The notes below the pieces were generated by a model. The model was given only the letters and a program-made list of their open reading frames with translations. It was not told the DNA's origin and made no database searches. A stretch of 64,000 bases of DNA from Rhizobium jaguaris (GTDB taxonomy: Bacteria > Pseudomonadota > Alphaproteobacteria > Rhizobiales > Rhizobiaceae), in NCBI RefSeq assembly GCF_003627755.1, contig NZ_CP032695.1, positions 434,001-498,000 on the forward strand, read 5' to 3'. The number at the start of each line of letters is the position of its first letter. Within the stretch, counting starts at the first letter, position 1. A program made the position numbers and the translations under genes. This document shows positions 1 through 7,308 of the stretch, in pieces.

Positions 1-84
1 CACACTGCCCGACTGCGCAAATGCATGCAAAATGCCGAGCGACAGTACCGCGGTCGATGCCGCGTACAGCAAAATCCGCTTCAT
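1..84 (-). CDS. N-terminal fragment of a secreted protein (runs off the left edge)
   Basis: Only the first 28 codons are inside the window. They read as a Sec signal peptide: a basic start (MKR), a hydrophobic core (ILLYAASTAVLSLGIL) and an AFA-Q cleavage site. A strong ribosome binding site (GGGAGGACC) precedes the ATG at 84. It is on the same strand as the ABC importer operon upstream and separated from it by about 275 bp, so it could be the last gene of that operon or start its own unit. The mature protein, and therefore the function, cannot be told. Confidence 0.6.
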   Translation of the reverse strand, partial: MKRILLYAASTAVLSLGILHAFAQSGSV

Positions 85-358
85 GATTGGTCCTCCCATG
101 AACCCAAGGGAGGAGAGCCGTTCGAGCGCAATTTATCGAGAGTGGGGCCGAAGGCTTCCTCCCTAACTTGCTAATATTCTGCGCAATTCTGATCCAAGTA
201 AACGGTGAACTCATCGTATTGGCGAATTTGTTCGCCCTGGAAACACCCGATGATCGCTTTTTCGTGACAGTCGCTGGATGACGGCCACGACATCAGGTAA
301 GCGGCGACAATCCTACGAGAGCATTAGCCTACGAGAGAATTGGCGATGGCACGCCCGT

Positions 359-1429
359 CTACGGATTGAAAGCAAGCCGCTTGCCGCTTGCCTTGTCGAA
401 CAGAAGCACGCTGCCCGCATCGATCGCGATACCGACCGTGTCGCCGAAGCGGATGTCGAGCCGCTCGCGGAAGAGGCAGGATATCTGCTCGCCGTCGCAA
501 TCGAGCTTGGCGTAAATCTCCGAACCTGTGCCCTCGACAACCTCGACCCGTCCCGAAATGCTTCCCGCTTCCGCGCGAATATGTTCGGGGCGGATGCCGT
601 AGACCAGCGGGCGTCCGCCATGCTGCGAGACAGGTAGTCCCTCCGGCAGCGGCAGGACGAGGCCTTTGTCGCTGCGAAATACGCCTTCTTCGATTCTGCC
701 GTCGATGAAGTTCATCGCGGGAGAGCCGATGAAACCGGCGACGAAAAGATTGGCCGGGCGATCATAGAGATCGAGCGGCGCGCCGATCTGCTCGATCAGG
801 CCGCCATGCAGAACGACGATCTTATCGGCCATCGTCATGGCTTCGACCTGGTCATGGGTCACGTAGATCGTCGTCGTACCGACGCGCTGATGCATGGATT
901 TGATCTCGGCCCGCATCTGGACGCGAAGCTTCGCGTCGAGGTTGGACAGCGGTTCGTCGAACAGGAAGACTTGCGGATCGCGCACCAGTGCGCGGCCCAT
1001 GGCGACGCGTTGGCGTTGTCCGCCGGAGAGCTGGCGCGGCAGGCGGTCGAGCAGCGTTTCGAGACCGAGAATGGCCGCCGCCTTCTCCACTTTTGCCGAA
1101 ATTTCCGAGGGATTGGCTTTTTTCAGTTTCAGCGCAAAGCCCAGATTTTCGGCGACGGTCATATGCGGATAGAGGGCGTAATTCTGGAACACCATGGCGA
1201 TGTCGCGATCACGCGCTGGCAGGTTGCTGACCTCGCGAGCGCCGATGCGGATCTCGCCGTCGCTGACCTCCTCCAGGCCGGCAATCATGCGCAGCAATGT
1301 GGATTTGCCGCAGCCCGACGGGCCGACGAGGACCACGAACTCACCATCGGCGATGTCGACGCTGATATCATGGATAACCTTGACCTGGCCGAAGCGTTTC
1401 TCGATGTTCTGGATGTTCACGGGTGCCAT
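359..1429 (-). CDS. Sugar ABC transporter ATP-binding protein (UgpC/MalK type)
   Basis: Cytoplasmic ATPase of a CUT1 carbohydrate importer, 356 residues, normal length for the MalK/UgpC family. Walker A GPSGCGKST is at residues 36-44, the LSGGQ signature at 134-138 and Walker B FLFDEP at about 155-160, followed by the SNLDAKLR D-loop. The last ~120 residues form the TOBE-type regulatory region typical of MalK/UgpC proteins. It is the last gene of the operon that carries two permeases and a binding protein upstream (37 bp gap to the permease). In this family the ATPase is sometimes shared by several importers. The substrate is not shown by the sequence. Confidence 0.93.
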   Translation of the reverse strand: MAPVNIQNIEKRFGQVKVIHDISVDIADGEFVVLVGPSGCGKSTLLRMIAGLEEVSDGEIRIGAREVSNLPARDRDIAMVFQNYALYPHMTVAENLGFALKLKKANPSEISAKVEKAAAILGLETLLDRLPRQLSGGQRQRVAMGRALVRDPQVFLFDEPLSNLDAKLRVQMRAEIKSMHQRVGTTTIYVTHDQVEAMTMADKIVVLHGGLIEQIGAPLDLYDRPANLFVAGFIGSPAMNFIDGRIEEGVFRSDKGLVLPLPEGLPVSQHGGRPLVYGIRPEHIRAEAGSISGRVEVVEGTGSEIYAKLDCDGEQISCLFRERLDIRFGDTVGIAIDAGSVLLFDKASGKRLAFNP

Positions 1430-1466
1430 GATTGGATCCTGTTCGAAAGAGGTTGAGGCTTTGCAA

Positions 1467-2288
1467 TCAGCCGCCCTTGACGGCGCCGGCGGTCAGGCCG
1501 GCCACGATCTGCTTCTGGGCAAATATCGTCAGAACCAGCACTGGCAGCGTCACGATCAATGCTGCCGCGGCAAGCGGCCCCCAGCTCACCTGCTCGAAGG
1601 ACAGCATATTGTAGACGGCGACCGGCAGGGTGCGCGTCTCGCGGCTGGCAAGCACGATGCCGAAGACGAAATTGTTCCATGAGAAGATGACCGAAAGAAT
1701 GAAGGCAACGACGATCCCCGGCCTGGCCATCGGCAGGGCCACCAGCCGGAAGACCTGCCACGGTGTTGCGCCGTCGATGCTGGCCGCCTCTTCCAGCTCC
1801 ATCGGTGTCGTCTCGAAGTAGCCGATCATGATCCACACGACGATCGGAACCGTCACGACGAGATGGATGATAATTTGCGGCCAGAGCGTTCCCAGGAGAT
1901 TCAGCCACTGGAAGAGCAGAAACAGCGGGATGAGGAAGGAAAGCCCTGGCGTCATGCGCGCGATCATGATGACGACCGCCGACTTCTCGGCCTTCAGCCG
2001 CGCGATGCCATAGCCGGCCGGAACGCCGATCAGCAGGGCGAGTAAGGTCGCGGATCCCGTCACCAGGATCGAGTTCCAGAAATAGAGGAAGAAATTATTC
2101 TCTTCGAAAACCTTAACGTAATTCGACCAAGCGAAACGCTCTGGGACGAAGATCGGCGGGTAGGCGCCGTTGTCGATCTCGTATTTCAACGACAGCGAGA
2201 TCATCCACAGGAAGAAGAGGATGACCGGCGAAATCATCACCAGCGCCACGAAAAGGAGACCAATGCGATCGAGCGTCTTGCGTTTCAT
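1467..2288 (-). CDS. Sugar ABC transporter permease (MalG type)
   Basis: Inner-membrane permease of about 273 residues with six predicted hydrophobic segments. The cytoplasmic EAA loop that docks on the ATPase is visible as EEAASIDGATPWQVF. I chose the ATG at 2288, which overlaps the stop codon of the upstream permease by one base (TGATG); a GTG one codon earlier is possible. MalG-type permeases pair with a MalF-type partner, here the next gene upstream. The C-terminal end (AGLTAGAVKGG) is the usual end of this family, so the gene is complete. Confidence 0.93.
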   Translation of the reverse strand: MKRKTLDRIGLLFVALVMISPVILFFLWMISLSLKYEIDNGAYPPIFVPERFAWSNYVKVFEENNFFLYFWNSILVTGSATLLALLIGVPAGYGIARLKAEKSAVVIMIARMTPGLSFLIPLFLLFQWLNLLGTLWPQIIIHLVVTVPIVVWIMIGYFETTPMELEEAASIDGATPWQVFRLVALPMARPGIVVAFILSVIFSWNNFVFGIVLASRETRTLPVAVYNMLSFEQVSWGPLAAAALIVTLPVLVLTIFAQKQIVAGLTAGAVKGG

Positions 2289-3226
2289 CACCGTGTCTCC
2301 GTATCCGACCAGTTCGCGCGCTGTCTCGCCATCAGGAGGACGAAGGAGAGCGCGACGATGAGGATGAAGAAGATGACCGCCATGGCCGAGCCGTAGCCGA
2401 TGTCATAGTAGGAAAAGGCGGTGTTGTAGAGATAGATGTTGATCGTCTCGGAGGCCGTTCCCGGCCCGCCCTGCGTCATCGCATAGATGATGTCGAAGCT
2501 CTTGACCGCGTCGATGCTGCGAATGATGACGGCGATCATGAGGAAGGGCGCGATCATCGGCAGGGTGAGATAGCGAAACTTCTGCCAGGCATTGGCGCCA
2601 TCGATCTCGGCACTTTCATAGGGTTCGCGCGGAACGGCGGCCAATCCGCCGAGCACGATCAGCATGACGAGCGGCGTCCATTGCCAGGTTTCGACCAGGA
2701 CCAGCGACGGGATGACGCTGAATTGATTATAAATCCATTCCTGCGGACCGATGCCGACAAAGGACAAGAGATAGTTGAGTACCCCGAGCTGCGGATGGAA
2801 CATCATGGTCCAGACGAGCGCGATGGCGACCGGCGTTGCCATCATCGGCATGACGAAAATGCCGCGCAGGAAGCCACGCAGGGGGAATTGTGCGTCGAAT
2901 ATCAGGGCGGCGAGTGTGCCTAAGAAAACCGGCGCGATGACGGAGAGCCCTGTATAGAGAACCGTGTGCCAAAGAGCCTCCCAAAAGCGGGCGTCAGTCG
3001 CCAGGCGGACGTAGTTGGCAAAGCCTGCAAAGGTTTGGGATTGCCCGAGCGTCCAGCTATTGACGCTCATCCATAAGGTGAAGGCCCACGGAAAAACGAT
3101 AACTGCGGCAATGACCACAAGGGCCGGAATGACGAAGGGCCAATAGTTGGGAGCAAGCCGACTTTTCGGCTTGCTCCCATTCTTGACGCTGCTCGCCGTG
3201 GTATTTTCGATGTGCGCGGACACCAT
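2288..3226 (-). CDS. Sugar ABC transporter permease (MalF type)
   Basis: Second permease of the CUT1 importer, about 312 residues. It has a cytoplasmic N-terminus of ~30 residues, then hydrophobic helices, and the ATPase-docking EAA loop (ESAEIDGANAWQKF). The ATG at 3226 overlaps the TGA of the binding-protein gene (TGATG); the upstream GTG at 3229 is a less likely start. The tight coupling of binding protein, MalF and MalG genes implies one mRNA. It should form a heterodimer with the product of 1467-2288. Confidence 0.93.
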   Translation of the reverse strand: MVSAHIENTTASSVKNGSKPKSRLAPNYWPFVIPALVVIAAVIVFPWAFTLWMSVNSWTLGQSQTFAGFANYVRLATDARFWEALWHTVLYTGLSVIAPVFLGTLAALIFDAQFPLRGFLRGIFVMPMMATPVAIALVWTMMFHPQLGVLNYLLSFVGIGPQEWIYNQFSVIPSLVLVETWQWTPLVMLIVLGGLAAVPREPYESAEIDGANAWQKFRYLTLPMIAPFLMIAVIIRSIDAVKSFDIIYAMTQGGPGTASETINIYLYNTAFSYYDIGYGSAMAVIFFILIVALSFVLLMARQRANWSDTETR

Positions 3227-4557
3227 CACCCCTCGCTTCGGGCCAGCACCGGCTCGAACTGCGCAGTCGCGGTCTTCAGCTCACTTGCGGGGTCCGCACC
3301 GCCGATCATGTTGGTAAGCGCCACGCCGTAGATATCGCGGAACTCGGTGACCGGGATGATGACCGGCAGACCGAGCGCGGAGACCTTGCCGGAGCCGACA
3401 ACGGCGTCGAGCCAGGCGCTCGGCATGGAAACGCCTTCACGCACCTTCTGATCCTCAAGGACCGACTGACGGAATGGCACGCCGGCGCCGGCCTGCAGCA
3501 GCCGCGCACCCATATCATGCGAGACCACCCATTGGCAGAAGAGATAGGCGGCTTCCTTTTTCTGGCTCGCCGCCGTCACGCCGATACCGTCGCCGAAGGT
3601 GGCTGCCGCCTGTCCGGCAGGCCCCTTGGGAATGACGCTATAGCCCACCTGACCGACAACGCGGGATTTTTCCGGGTTTTCGATCGGCGGTGCAAAGCCG
3701 ACGCCATCGAACCACATGCCGATCTTGCCCTGCAGGAACGCGGATTGAGACTCGGCCCAGTTGAAGCCGGAGACGCCCGGAGGTGCGGCCTTGGTCATCA
3801 GACGCTGATAGAGCTTGGCAGCCTCCACCGCTTCCGGCGAGGTGGTGCGCAATTTGCCGTCCGGCGAAAGCGGCGTCGTGCCGTAGCCGAGCATGAAGGC
3901 TGTCCAGACCGGGGTGTTGGCATTCTTGAGGCCGCGGGCGACGAAGCCGTAGGTGTTGGTCGATTTGTCCGTGAGCGCTTCCGCGGCATTCGCCATATCG
4001 TCGAAGGTTTGCGGGAAGGCGAGCCCCTTCTTTTCAAATAGGGCCTTGTTCCAATAGACGATCCAGTAATCGACCGAGAAGGGCAGGGAGCGCAGGACGC
4101 CATTGGAATCCTTGGCGAACTTCAAGCCTGCCTCGGCAAAATCGCTTTCGACCAGCGATGGATCCGTCAAGGAAGGATCTTTCAGGAAACCGCTGATGTC
4201 GGCGAGCCAGCCACCCTTTTCGAACTGCCGCTTCTGCACGTGGTAGCTCAGATGCACGACGTCGAAGCTCGGCTTCCCGGAGCTCAGTTCAATCGTCGTT
4301 TTCTGGCGCTGCTGCTGTTCCGGCGTCGCCTCTGCATTCACCTTGATGCCGGTCAGCGCCTCGAATTCGCTGAGATATTTGAGGATGGTTTCGCTGCGCG
4401 GGCTCTTGACCAGATTGACTTCCAACGTGGTCCCGGCAAACCGTTTCCAATCCACCGACGCGGATGCCGCGCGTATGCCGAGCAGGCTTGCCGCTCCCAT
4501 CGCTGCCGTACCCGCCATGAAGCGCCGGCGTGTGGGATTGATGAATAATGATGCCAT
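3226..4557 (-). CDS. Extracellular sugar-binding protein of the CUT1 importer, Tat-exported
   Basis: Periplasmic substrate-binding protein (SBP family 1), 443 residues. The N-terminus carries a twin-arginine signal: R10-R12 followed by FMAG, a mild hydrophobic stretch (AAMGAASLLGI) and an ASA cleavage site, so it is probably exported folded by Tat. A strong RBS (GGAGGAGGAAC) precedes the ATG. The mature part has the family's alternating lobes, for example LEVNLVKSPRSET near the start. It delivers the sugar to the two permeases downstream. Tat-exported binding proteins are common in rhizobial CUT1 systems. The ligand is unknown; the DapA-family enzyme in the same operon suggests a sugar acid or amino sugar, which is inference. 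Confidence 0.92.
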   Translation of the reverse strand: MASLFINPTRRRFMAGTAAMGAASLLGIRAASASVDWKRFAGTTLEVNLVKSPRSETILKYLSEFEALTGIKVNAEATPEQQQRQKTTIELSSGKPSFDVVHLSYHVQKRQFEKGGWLADISGFLKDPSLTDPSLVESDFAEAGLKFAKDSNGVLRSLPFSVDYWIVYWNKALFEKKGLAFPQTFDDMANAAEALTDKSTNTYGFVARGLKNANTPVWTAFMLGYGTTPLSPDGKLRTTSPEAVEAAKLYQRLMTKAAPPGVSGFNWAESQSAFLQGKIGMWFDGVGFAPPIENPEKSRVVGQVGYSVIPKGPAGQAAATFGDGIGVTAASQKKEAAYLFCQWVVSHDMGARLLQAGAGVPFRQSVLEDQKVREGVSMPSAWLDAVVGSGKVSALGLPVIIPVTEFRDIYGVALTNMIGGADPASELKTATAQFEPVLARSEG

Positions 4558-4608
4558 GCTGTTCCTCCTCCTTTGGCCGGAAATCTCCTCATTTGCGGCC
4601 TGTTGAAT

Positions 4609-5268
4609 TCAAATTTTTAATGCACGATCTCTGGCTCCGTTGATGTGCGAAACGAGAGACGCGACGGCATCTTCCGCAGATCGTCTTTGGATCGCTTCAA
4701 GCACCTGCAGATGTTCGTTCATGACCGGCCCGACATGCCCGTTGATCCGAAATCGATCCTGGCTGATTAGCCGCATCTTGATCGAGTTGACGCGGTAAGC
4801 GTTTGAAATAATGGTGTTGCCGAGCGCGTCGATGAAGGCATCGTGCATGCCCCAATCCACCAATTGCGCGTGGACCTCGAGCTCCGGCGAGGTATCGCCC
4901 ACCTGGATGGCGTCCGCAATATCGCGGTGCTGCTTCAAGAGCTTGGCGATCGTGTCGTCCGAAGCCGAATGCGTGAAAAGGGCAACGGCTTCCTTCTCCA
5001 GAAAGAGACGTAGCTGAAAGGCCTCGCGGATGAGGTTGAGATCGATATGGGCGATCTGGAGACCGCGCTGCGGCACGGTCTTGATCAGGCCCTCGGCTTC
5101 CAGCCGCGGGATTAGCTCGCGGATGGCGCCGAGTGGTAGCCCCGTCAGCTCCACAAGCCTGCGCTGCGAGACGAACTGGCCGGGACGCACATCGCGAGCA
5201 AGCAGATGATGGGTAAAGCTTGCATAGGCTTTTTCCCGCAACGTCGGCTGCTCGTCCATGCCATCCAT
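4609..5268 (-). CDS. GntR-family transcriptional regulator (FadR/FCD subfamily)
   Basis: About 219 residues: a winged-helix DNA-binding domain (roughly residues 10-75, with FVSQRRLVELTGLPLGAIR) and an all-helical FCD ligand-binding domain after it. The start is placed at the ATG at 5268 because the GGAGG at about 5276 is properly spaced for it; the in-frame GTG at 5274 overlaps that RBS. It lies inside the operon between the DapA-family gene and the binding protein, so it probably senses the imported compound or a breakdown product. The palindrome at 6214-6225, in front of the operon, is its likely operator. Confidence 0.9.
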   Translation of the reverse strand: MDGMDEQPTLREKAYASFTHHLLARDVRPGQFVSQRRLVELTGLPLGAIRELIPRLEAEGLIKTVPQRGLQIAHIDLNLIREAFQLRLFLEKEAVALFTHSASDDTIAKLLKQHRDIADAIQVGDTSPELEVHAQLVDWGMHDAFIDALGNTIISNAYRVNSIKMRLISQDRFRINGHVGPVMNEHLQVLEAIQRRSAEDAVASLVSHINGARDRALKI

Positions 5269-5291
5269 TGTCACCTCCTTGTCCTGCTGGT

Positions 5292-6176
5292 CTAAGCCGC
5301 CTTGGACCTGAAAAGCGCATTGAACGCGCTGGTAAGATGATTCCGTCCTTCGCCGGATATTGAAACAAGCGGCGGACGAACCGCAAGCCAGATTTCGTCC
5401 TCTGAGAGTTGTGCCACCATGACTTTGACCGCGGCAGTCACCGGGAATTTCAGCAATTCCGGAACAAAATCCTCGACGCGTGGATCATCCTTTCCTTCTT
5501 CAGCCATCAACCGGATTTCGTGGGGCACGAAATTCGCCATCCCGGAGATCGCCCCCTGTCCGCCCAACCGAACCCCCCTTGCCAGGTGGCGCTCGTCGCC
5601 GATCAGGATGATGAGATCGCGATGCGCCTTCAACAGCGCCTCGGTGAACGGCCAATCGCCGGAGGAGTCCTTGACGCCGGTGACAATGTCGGGAAAGGCG
5701 CTGCGCAGCCTGCCAATCAAGGACACCGAGAGCGGCACCATGGTAACGGAAGGAATATTGTAGACGATGATGTCACGCGCATTGTCGCCCAGTTGCGCGA
5801 ATACGGCCGAGAACCAGCGAAACAGTCCTTCGTCGCTGACGTTTTTGAAATAGAAAGGCGGTGCAAGCAGGATGTTGCGCACGCCTTTGGTCAGCGCGAA
5901 TCCCGCTTGGGCGGCGGCGTCCTCAACGGAATCCGCCATGACACCCACGATGATCTGGTTTGGCGCCACGCCTGCTTCCAGGAAGGCACTGATCACCTCT
6001 CCTCGCTCCTGCGTTCCGATAGAGGATCCCTCGCCAGTGGTGCCGAAAAGCGTGACGCTCGAGCATCCCGACGCAAGGCTTCGTTCGGCCTGGTTGATCA
6101 TTGGGCCAATCGCGATATCGCCGTTGGTATCGAAGGGCGTCGTCAGCGCGACCGATAGACCGAATTTGCGAGACAA
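5292..6176 (-). CDS. DapA/N-acetylneuraminate-lyase family class I aldolase or dehydratase
   Basis: TIM-barrel enzyme of 294 residues that works through a lysine Schiff base with a 2-keto acid. Family landmarks are present: GTTGEG at 45-50, the catalytic Tyr139 in IVYNIP, and the Schiff-base Lys169 in GVKDSSG. It starts with TTG at 6176, eight bases after a good GGAGG. It is the first gene of the GntR/ABC operon. In such a context, family members usually act in catabolism (for example 2-keto-3-deoxy sugar acid cleavage or dehydration) and not in lysine synthesis. The exact substrate cannot be read from the sequence. Confidence 0.88.
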   Translation of the reverse strand: MSRKFGLSVALTTPFDTNGDIAIGPMINQAERSLASGCSSVTLFGTTGEGSSIGTQERGEVISAFLEAGVAPNQIIVGVMADSVEDAAAQAGFALTKGVRNILLAPPFYFKNVSDEGLFRWFSAVFAQLGDNARDIIVYNIPSVTMVPLSVSLIGRLRSAFPDIVTGVKDSSGDWPFTEALLKAHRDLIILIGDERHLARGVRLGGQGAISGMANFVPHEIRLMAEEGKDDPRVEDFVPELLKFPVTAAVKVMVAQLSEDEIWLAVRPPLVSISGEGRNHLTSAFNALFRSKAA

Positions 6177-6213
6177 ATTTCATTCCTCCAAGTGTGCTGT
6201 CAGTACATACAGG

Positions 6214-6225
6214 CTAACATGTTAG
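6214..6225. promoter_or_regulatory. Palindromic operator in front of the DapA-family/GntR/ABC operon
   Basis: CTAACATGTTAG is a perfect 12-base palindrome 38 bases upstream of the TTG start. The flanks extend it imperfectly (ATACA on the left, TGTAT on the right). Position and symmetry fit a dimeric repressor such as the operon's own GntR protein; that assignment is inference. Confidence 0.55.
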
Positions 6226-6416
6226 TTGTATAGCTAGAATCGTACAGTCAGCGTCGATGGGTAAAAAAGTCGGATGGAGCGAGCCGATACGCACTGGCCG
6301 GCTGTCGCTTAAGCGACAATGCAATGATTTGGGCTGTTTCCTTGTGGGGCGCAAGCGGTGCGGATTACACTCCTCATCCGCAAAAGTGGCCCCGACGAAG
6401 GACCCGCGACCATGTT

Positions 6417-6441
6417 GGAACAAACGACAATCGCTGACGTT
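6417..6441 (+). promoter_or_regulatory. EcfG-type (general stress) promoter A
   Basis: GGAAC at 6417-6421 and CGTT at 6438-6441, 16 bases apart, match the alphaproteobacterial sigma-EcfG/RpoE2 promoter consensus GGAAC-N16/17-CGTT. It faces away from the minus-strand operon and leads, after about 85 bases, to a strong terminator, with no sizeable ORF in between. Confidence 0.6.
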
Positions 6442-6447
6442 CATCCC

Positions 6448-6527
6448 TCGGCTGGATGAGCCGGCCAATTTAATGACATTGATGAAAACCCGTCGTTGTC
6501 GCCCCTCACGCCGACGGCGGGTTTTGT
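6448..6527 (+). ncRNA. Candidate general-stress small RNA A
   Basis: Predicted transcript of ~80 nt from the EcfG-type promoter at 6417-6441. It begins with a small hairpin (CGGCT 6449-6453 / AGCCG 6459-6463), has an AU-rich single-stranded linker (about 6465-6484), and ends in a 14-bp terminator stem (AAAACCCG from 6485 paired with CGGGTTTT ending 6525, two G-U pairs). Promoter, 5' hairpin, linker and terminator is the classic layout of a trans-acting sRNA. The terminator shares its stem sequence (CCCGTCGTTG / CGGCGGGTTT) with candidate C. No family name can be assigned by eye. Confidence 0.5.
6485..6527 (+). terminator. Rho-independent terminator of candidate sRNA A
   Basis: A 14-bp stem (6485-6498 with 6512-6525) with a 13-base loop, flanked by AAAA and TTTT, so it could also work on the other strand. 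Confidence 0.65.
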
Positions 6528-6581
6528 TATATCGCGCGAAGGTCGCGGTCGAAGGTCTTTCGCCTTGTGACCTCGGGAATT

Positions 6582-6607
6582 GGAACCAAAAGCTGCGATA
6601 AATCGTT
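6582..6607 (+). promoter_or_regulatory. EcfG-type (general stress) promoter B
   Basis: GGAAC at 6582-6586 and CGTT at 6604-6607 with a 17-base spacer, an exact match to the sigma-EcfG consensus. A start near 6614 would place it directly in front of a hairpin and a terminator. Confidence 0.6.
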
Positions 6608-6613
6608 AGTATT

Positions 6614-6688
6614 TCAGGACTTGTGTATTGCAAGTCACAATATCCGCACTCTCACTTCTAGCCCTGCTTACAACGGGGCTCTTTTTTG
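6614..6688 (+). ncRNA. Candidate general-stress small RNA B
   Basis: Predicted transcript of ~75 nt. It has a 5' hairpin (GACTTG 6618-6623 / CAAGTC 6631-6636), a pyrimidine-rich unpaired stretch (CACTCTCACTTCT, 6647-6659) that could pair with a purine-rich ribosome binding site, and a terminator (AGCCCTG 6660-6666 / CGGGGCT 6674-6680, then six T). The longest ORF inside is only a few codons. An exact EcfG promoter in front and a canonical terminator behind make an independent sRNA the simplest reading. Confidence 0.55.
6660..6688 (+). terminator. Rho-independent terminator of candidate sRNA B
   Basis: A seven-base-pair GC-rich stem (AGCCCTG/CGGGGCT, one T-G pair) with a seven-base loop, followed by CTTTTTT. 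Confidence 0.75.
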
Positions 6689-6799
6689 TCGAAGATCTTT
6701 GAGGCGGGCAAACCCCTAACACTATTGTGTTGGAATTCATTTCAGTTGAAAATGCATTGTTTGCCGCTGTGGCGATGGCGATGGGGCGAAAGAATTGCC

Positions 6800-7009
6800 A
6801 TGATCAAGGAGTATCTCAGCAAGCATGAAATGGCTCTGGATTCAACGGATTTAAACATCTGCCAACGCGCTTTTGATGCCATTTTGATCAAACTCAATGT
6901 TGCGCGCGATACCGAAGAAGCCGAGCAAATTGCGGCAATGGTCATTGAACTCTATCGGCAAGGGGTTCACGACGAAAATCAGCTCGTGACACTTGTCGGC
7001 GTCAAATGA
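6800..7009 (+). CDS. Small protein of unknown function, 69 residues
   Basis: The ORF is open further upstream, but the coherent helical protein begins at the ATG at 6800 (MIKEYLSKHEMALDS). It is acidic, amphipathic and lacks a signal peptide or membrane segment, ending in ENQLVTLVGVK. Its DNA is less GC-rich than the flanking catabolic genes. It sits between the stress-type units B and C, so it may belong to the stress response, but no exact EcfG promoter lies directly in front of it. Soluble helical proteins of this size are common hypothetical genes in rhizobia. I cannot assign a function. Confidence 0.65.
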   Translation: MIKEYLSKHEMALDSTDLNICQRAFDAILIKLNVARDTEEAEQIAAMVIELYRQGVHDENQLVTLVGVK

Positions 7010-7055
7010 CGGCAAGCATTAGCCTCTCCGGGGGGGCGGCAATTTCGCACGCAAT

Positions 7056-7080
7056 GGAACAAATCCCGCCGGTTGCTGTT
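7056..7080 (+). promoter_or_regulatory. EcfG-type promoter C (near consensus)
   Basis: GGAAC at 7056-7060 and TGTT at 7077-7080 with a 16-base spacer. It keeps the full -35 element and the TT of the -10 element (GGAAC-N18-TT) but has T in place of the first C. It precedes a third hairpin-plus-terminator unit. Confidence 0.42.
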
Positions 7081-7085
7081 TGGCC

Positions 7086-7170
7086 ATTGGTTGATAAGCG
7101 GCAGCGCTGAACAACCAGCCGTCACCAAAGCCCGTCGTTGGTCTGGCCCCCTCGCCAGCGGCGGGTTTCC
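7086..7170 (+). ncRNA. Candidate small RNA C, related to A by its terminator
   Basis: Predicted transcript of ~85 nt. The 5' hairpin pairs TGGTTG (7088-7093) with CAACCA (7112-7117) and contains an inner AGCG/CGCT stem. The 3' end is a ~15-bp stem (AAGCCCGTCGTTG from 7128 paired with CAGCGGCGGGTTT). CCCGTCGTTG, the CCCCTC loop and CGGCGGGTTT are shared with candidate A, so A and C look like duplicated copies. The T-run is weak (TTTCCCC). It could alternatively be just the terminator of the 69-residue gene. Confidence 0.42.
7128..7168 (+). terminator. Terminator hairpin after the small gene / candidate sRNA C
   Basis: GC-rich stem of about 15 bp with several G-U pairs between 7128-7142 and 7154-7168. 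It insulates the catabolic operon promoter at 7279 from upstream transcription. Confidence 0.55.
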
Positions 7171-7253
7171 CCGTAGGAATCTCCTGAAGCGGGAGTTGTT
7201 TGCACGGCTGCTTTCTGTCGACGCTTATTTTGGTCAGGCATGAATCCGGCGAA

Positions 7254-7273
7254 ATGTGGAAACGTTACCACAT
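7254..7273. promoter_or_regulatory. LacI-type operator O1 upstream of the sugar operon
   Basis: ATGTGGAAACGTTACCACAT is an almost perfect palindrome around a central CG, the hallmark of LacI/GalR-family sites. It lies just upstream of the -35 box. Together with O2 (centres 55 bp apart) it could support repressor looping or cooperative binding by the LacI protein encoded at 13100-14119. Confidence 0.75.
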
Positions 7274-7278
7274 CGCTC

Positions 7279-7306
7279 TTGACTCAAAATTCCGGTTCCC
7301 TAATGT
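7279..7306 (+). promoter_or_regulatory. Sigma-70-type promoter of the sugar operon
   Basis: TTGACT (7279-7284) and TAATGT (7301-7306) with a 16-base spacer lie exactly between the two LacI-type operators. A start at about 7313 would fall inside operator O2, so bound repressor should block initiation. Confidence 0.6.
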
Positions 7307-7308
7307 GG

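Noticed and set aside
6214..6633. 139-codon minus-strand ORF over the stress-RNA units
   Set aside because: It would run antisense through two terminators and both EcfG promoters; no domain and poor start context.
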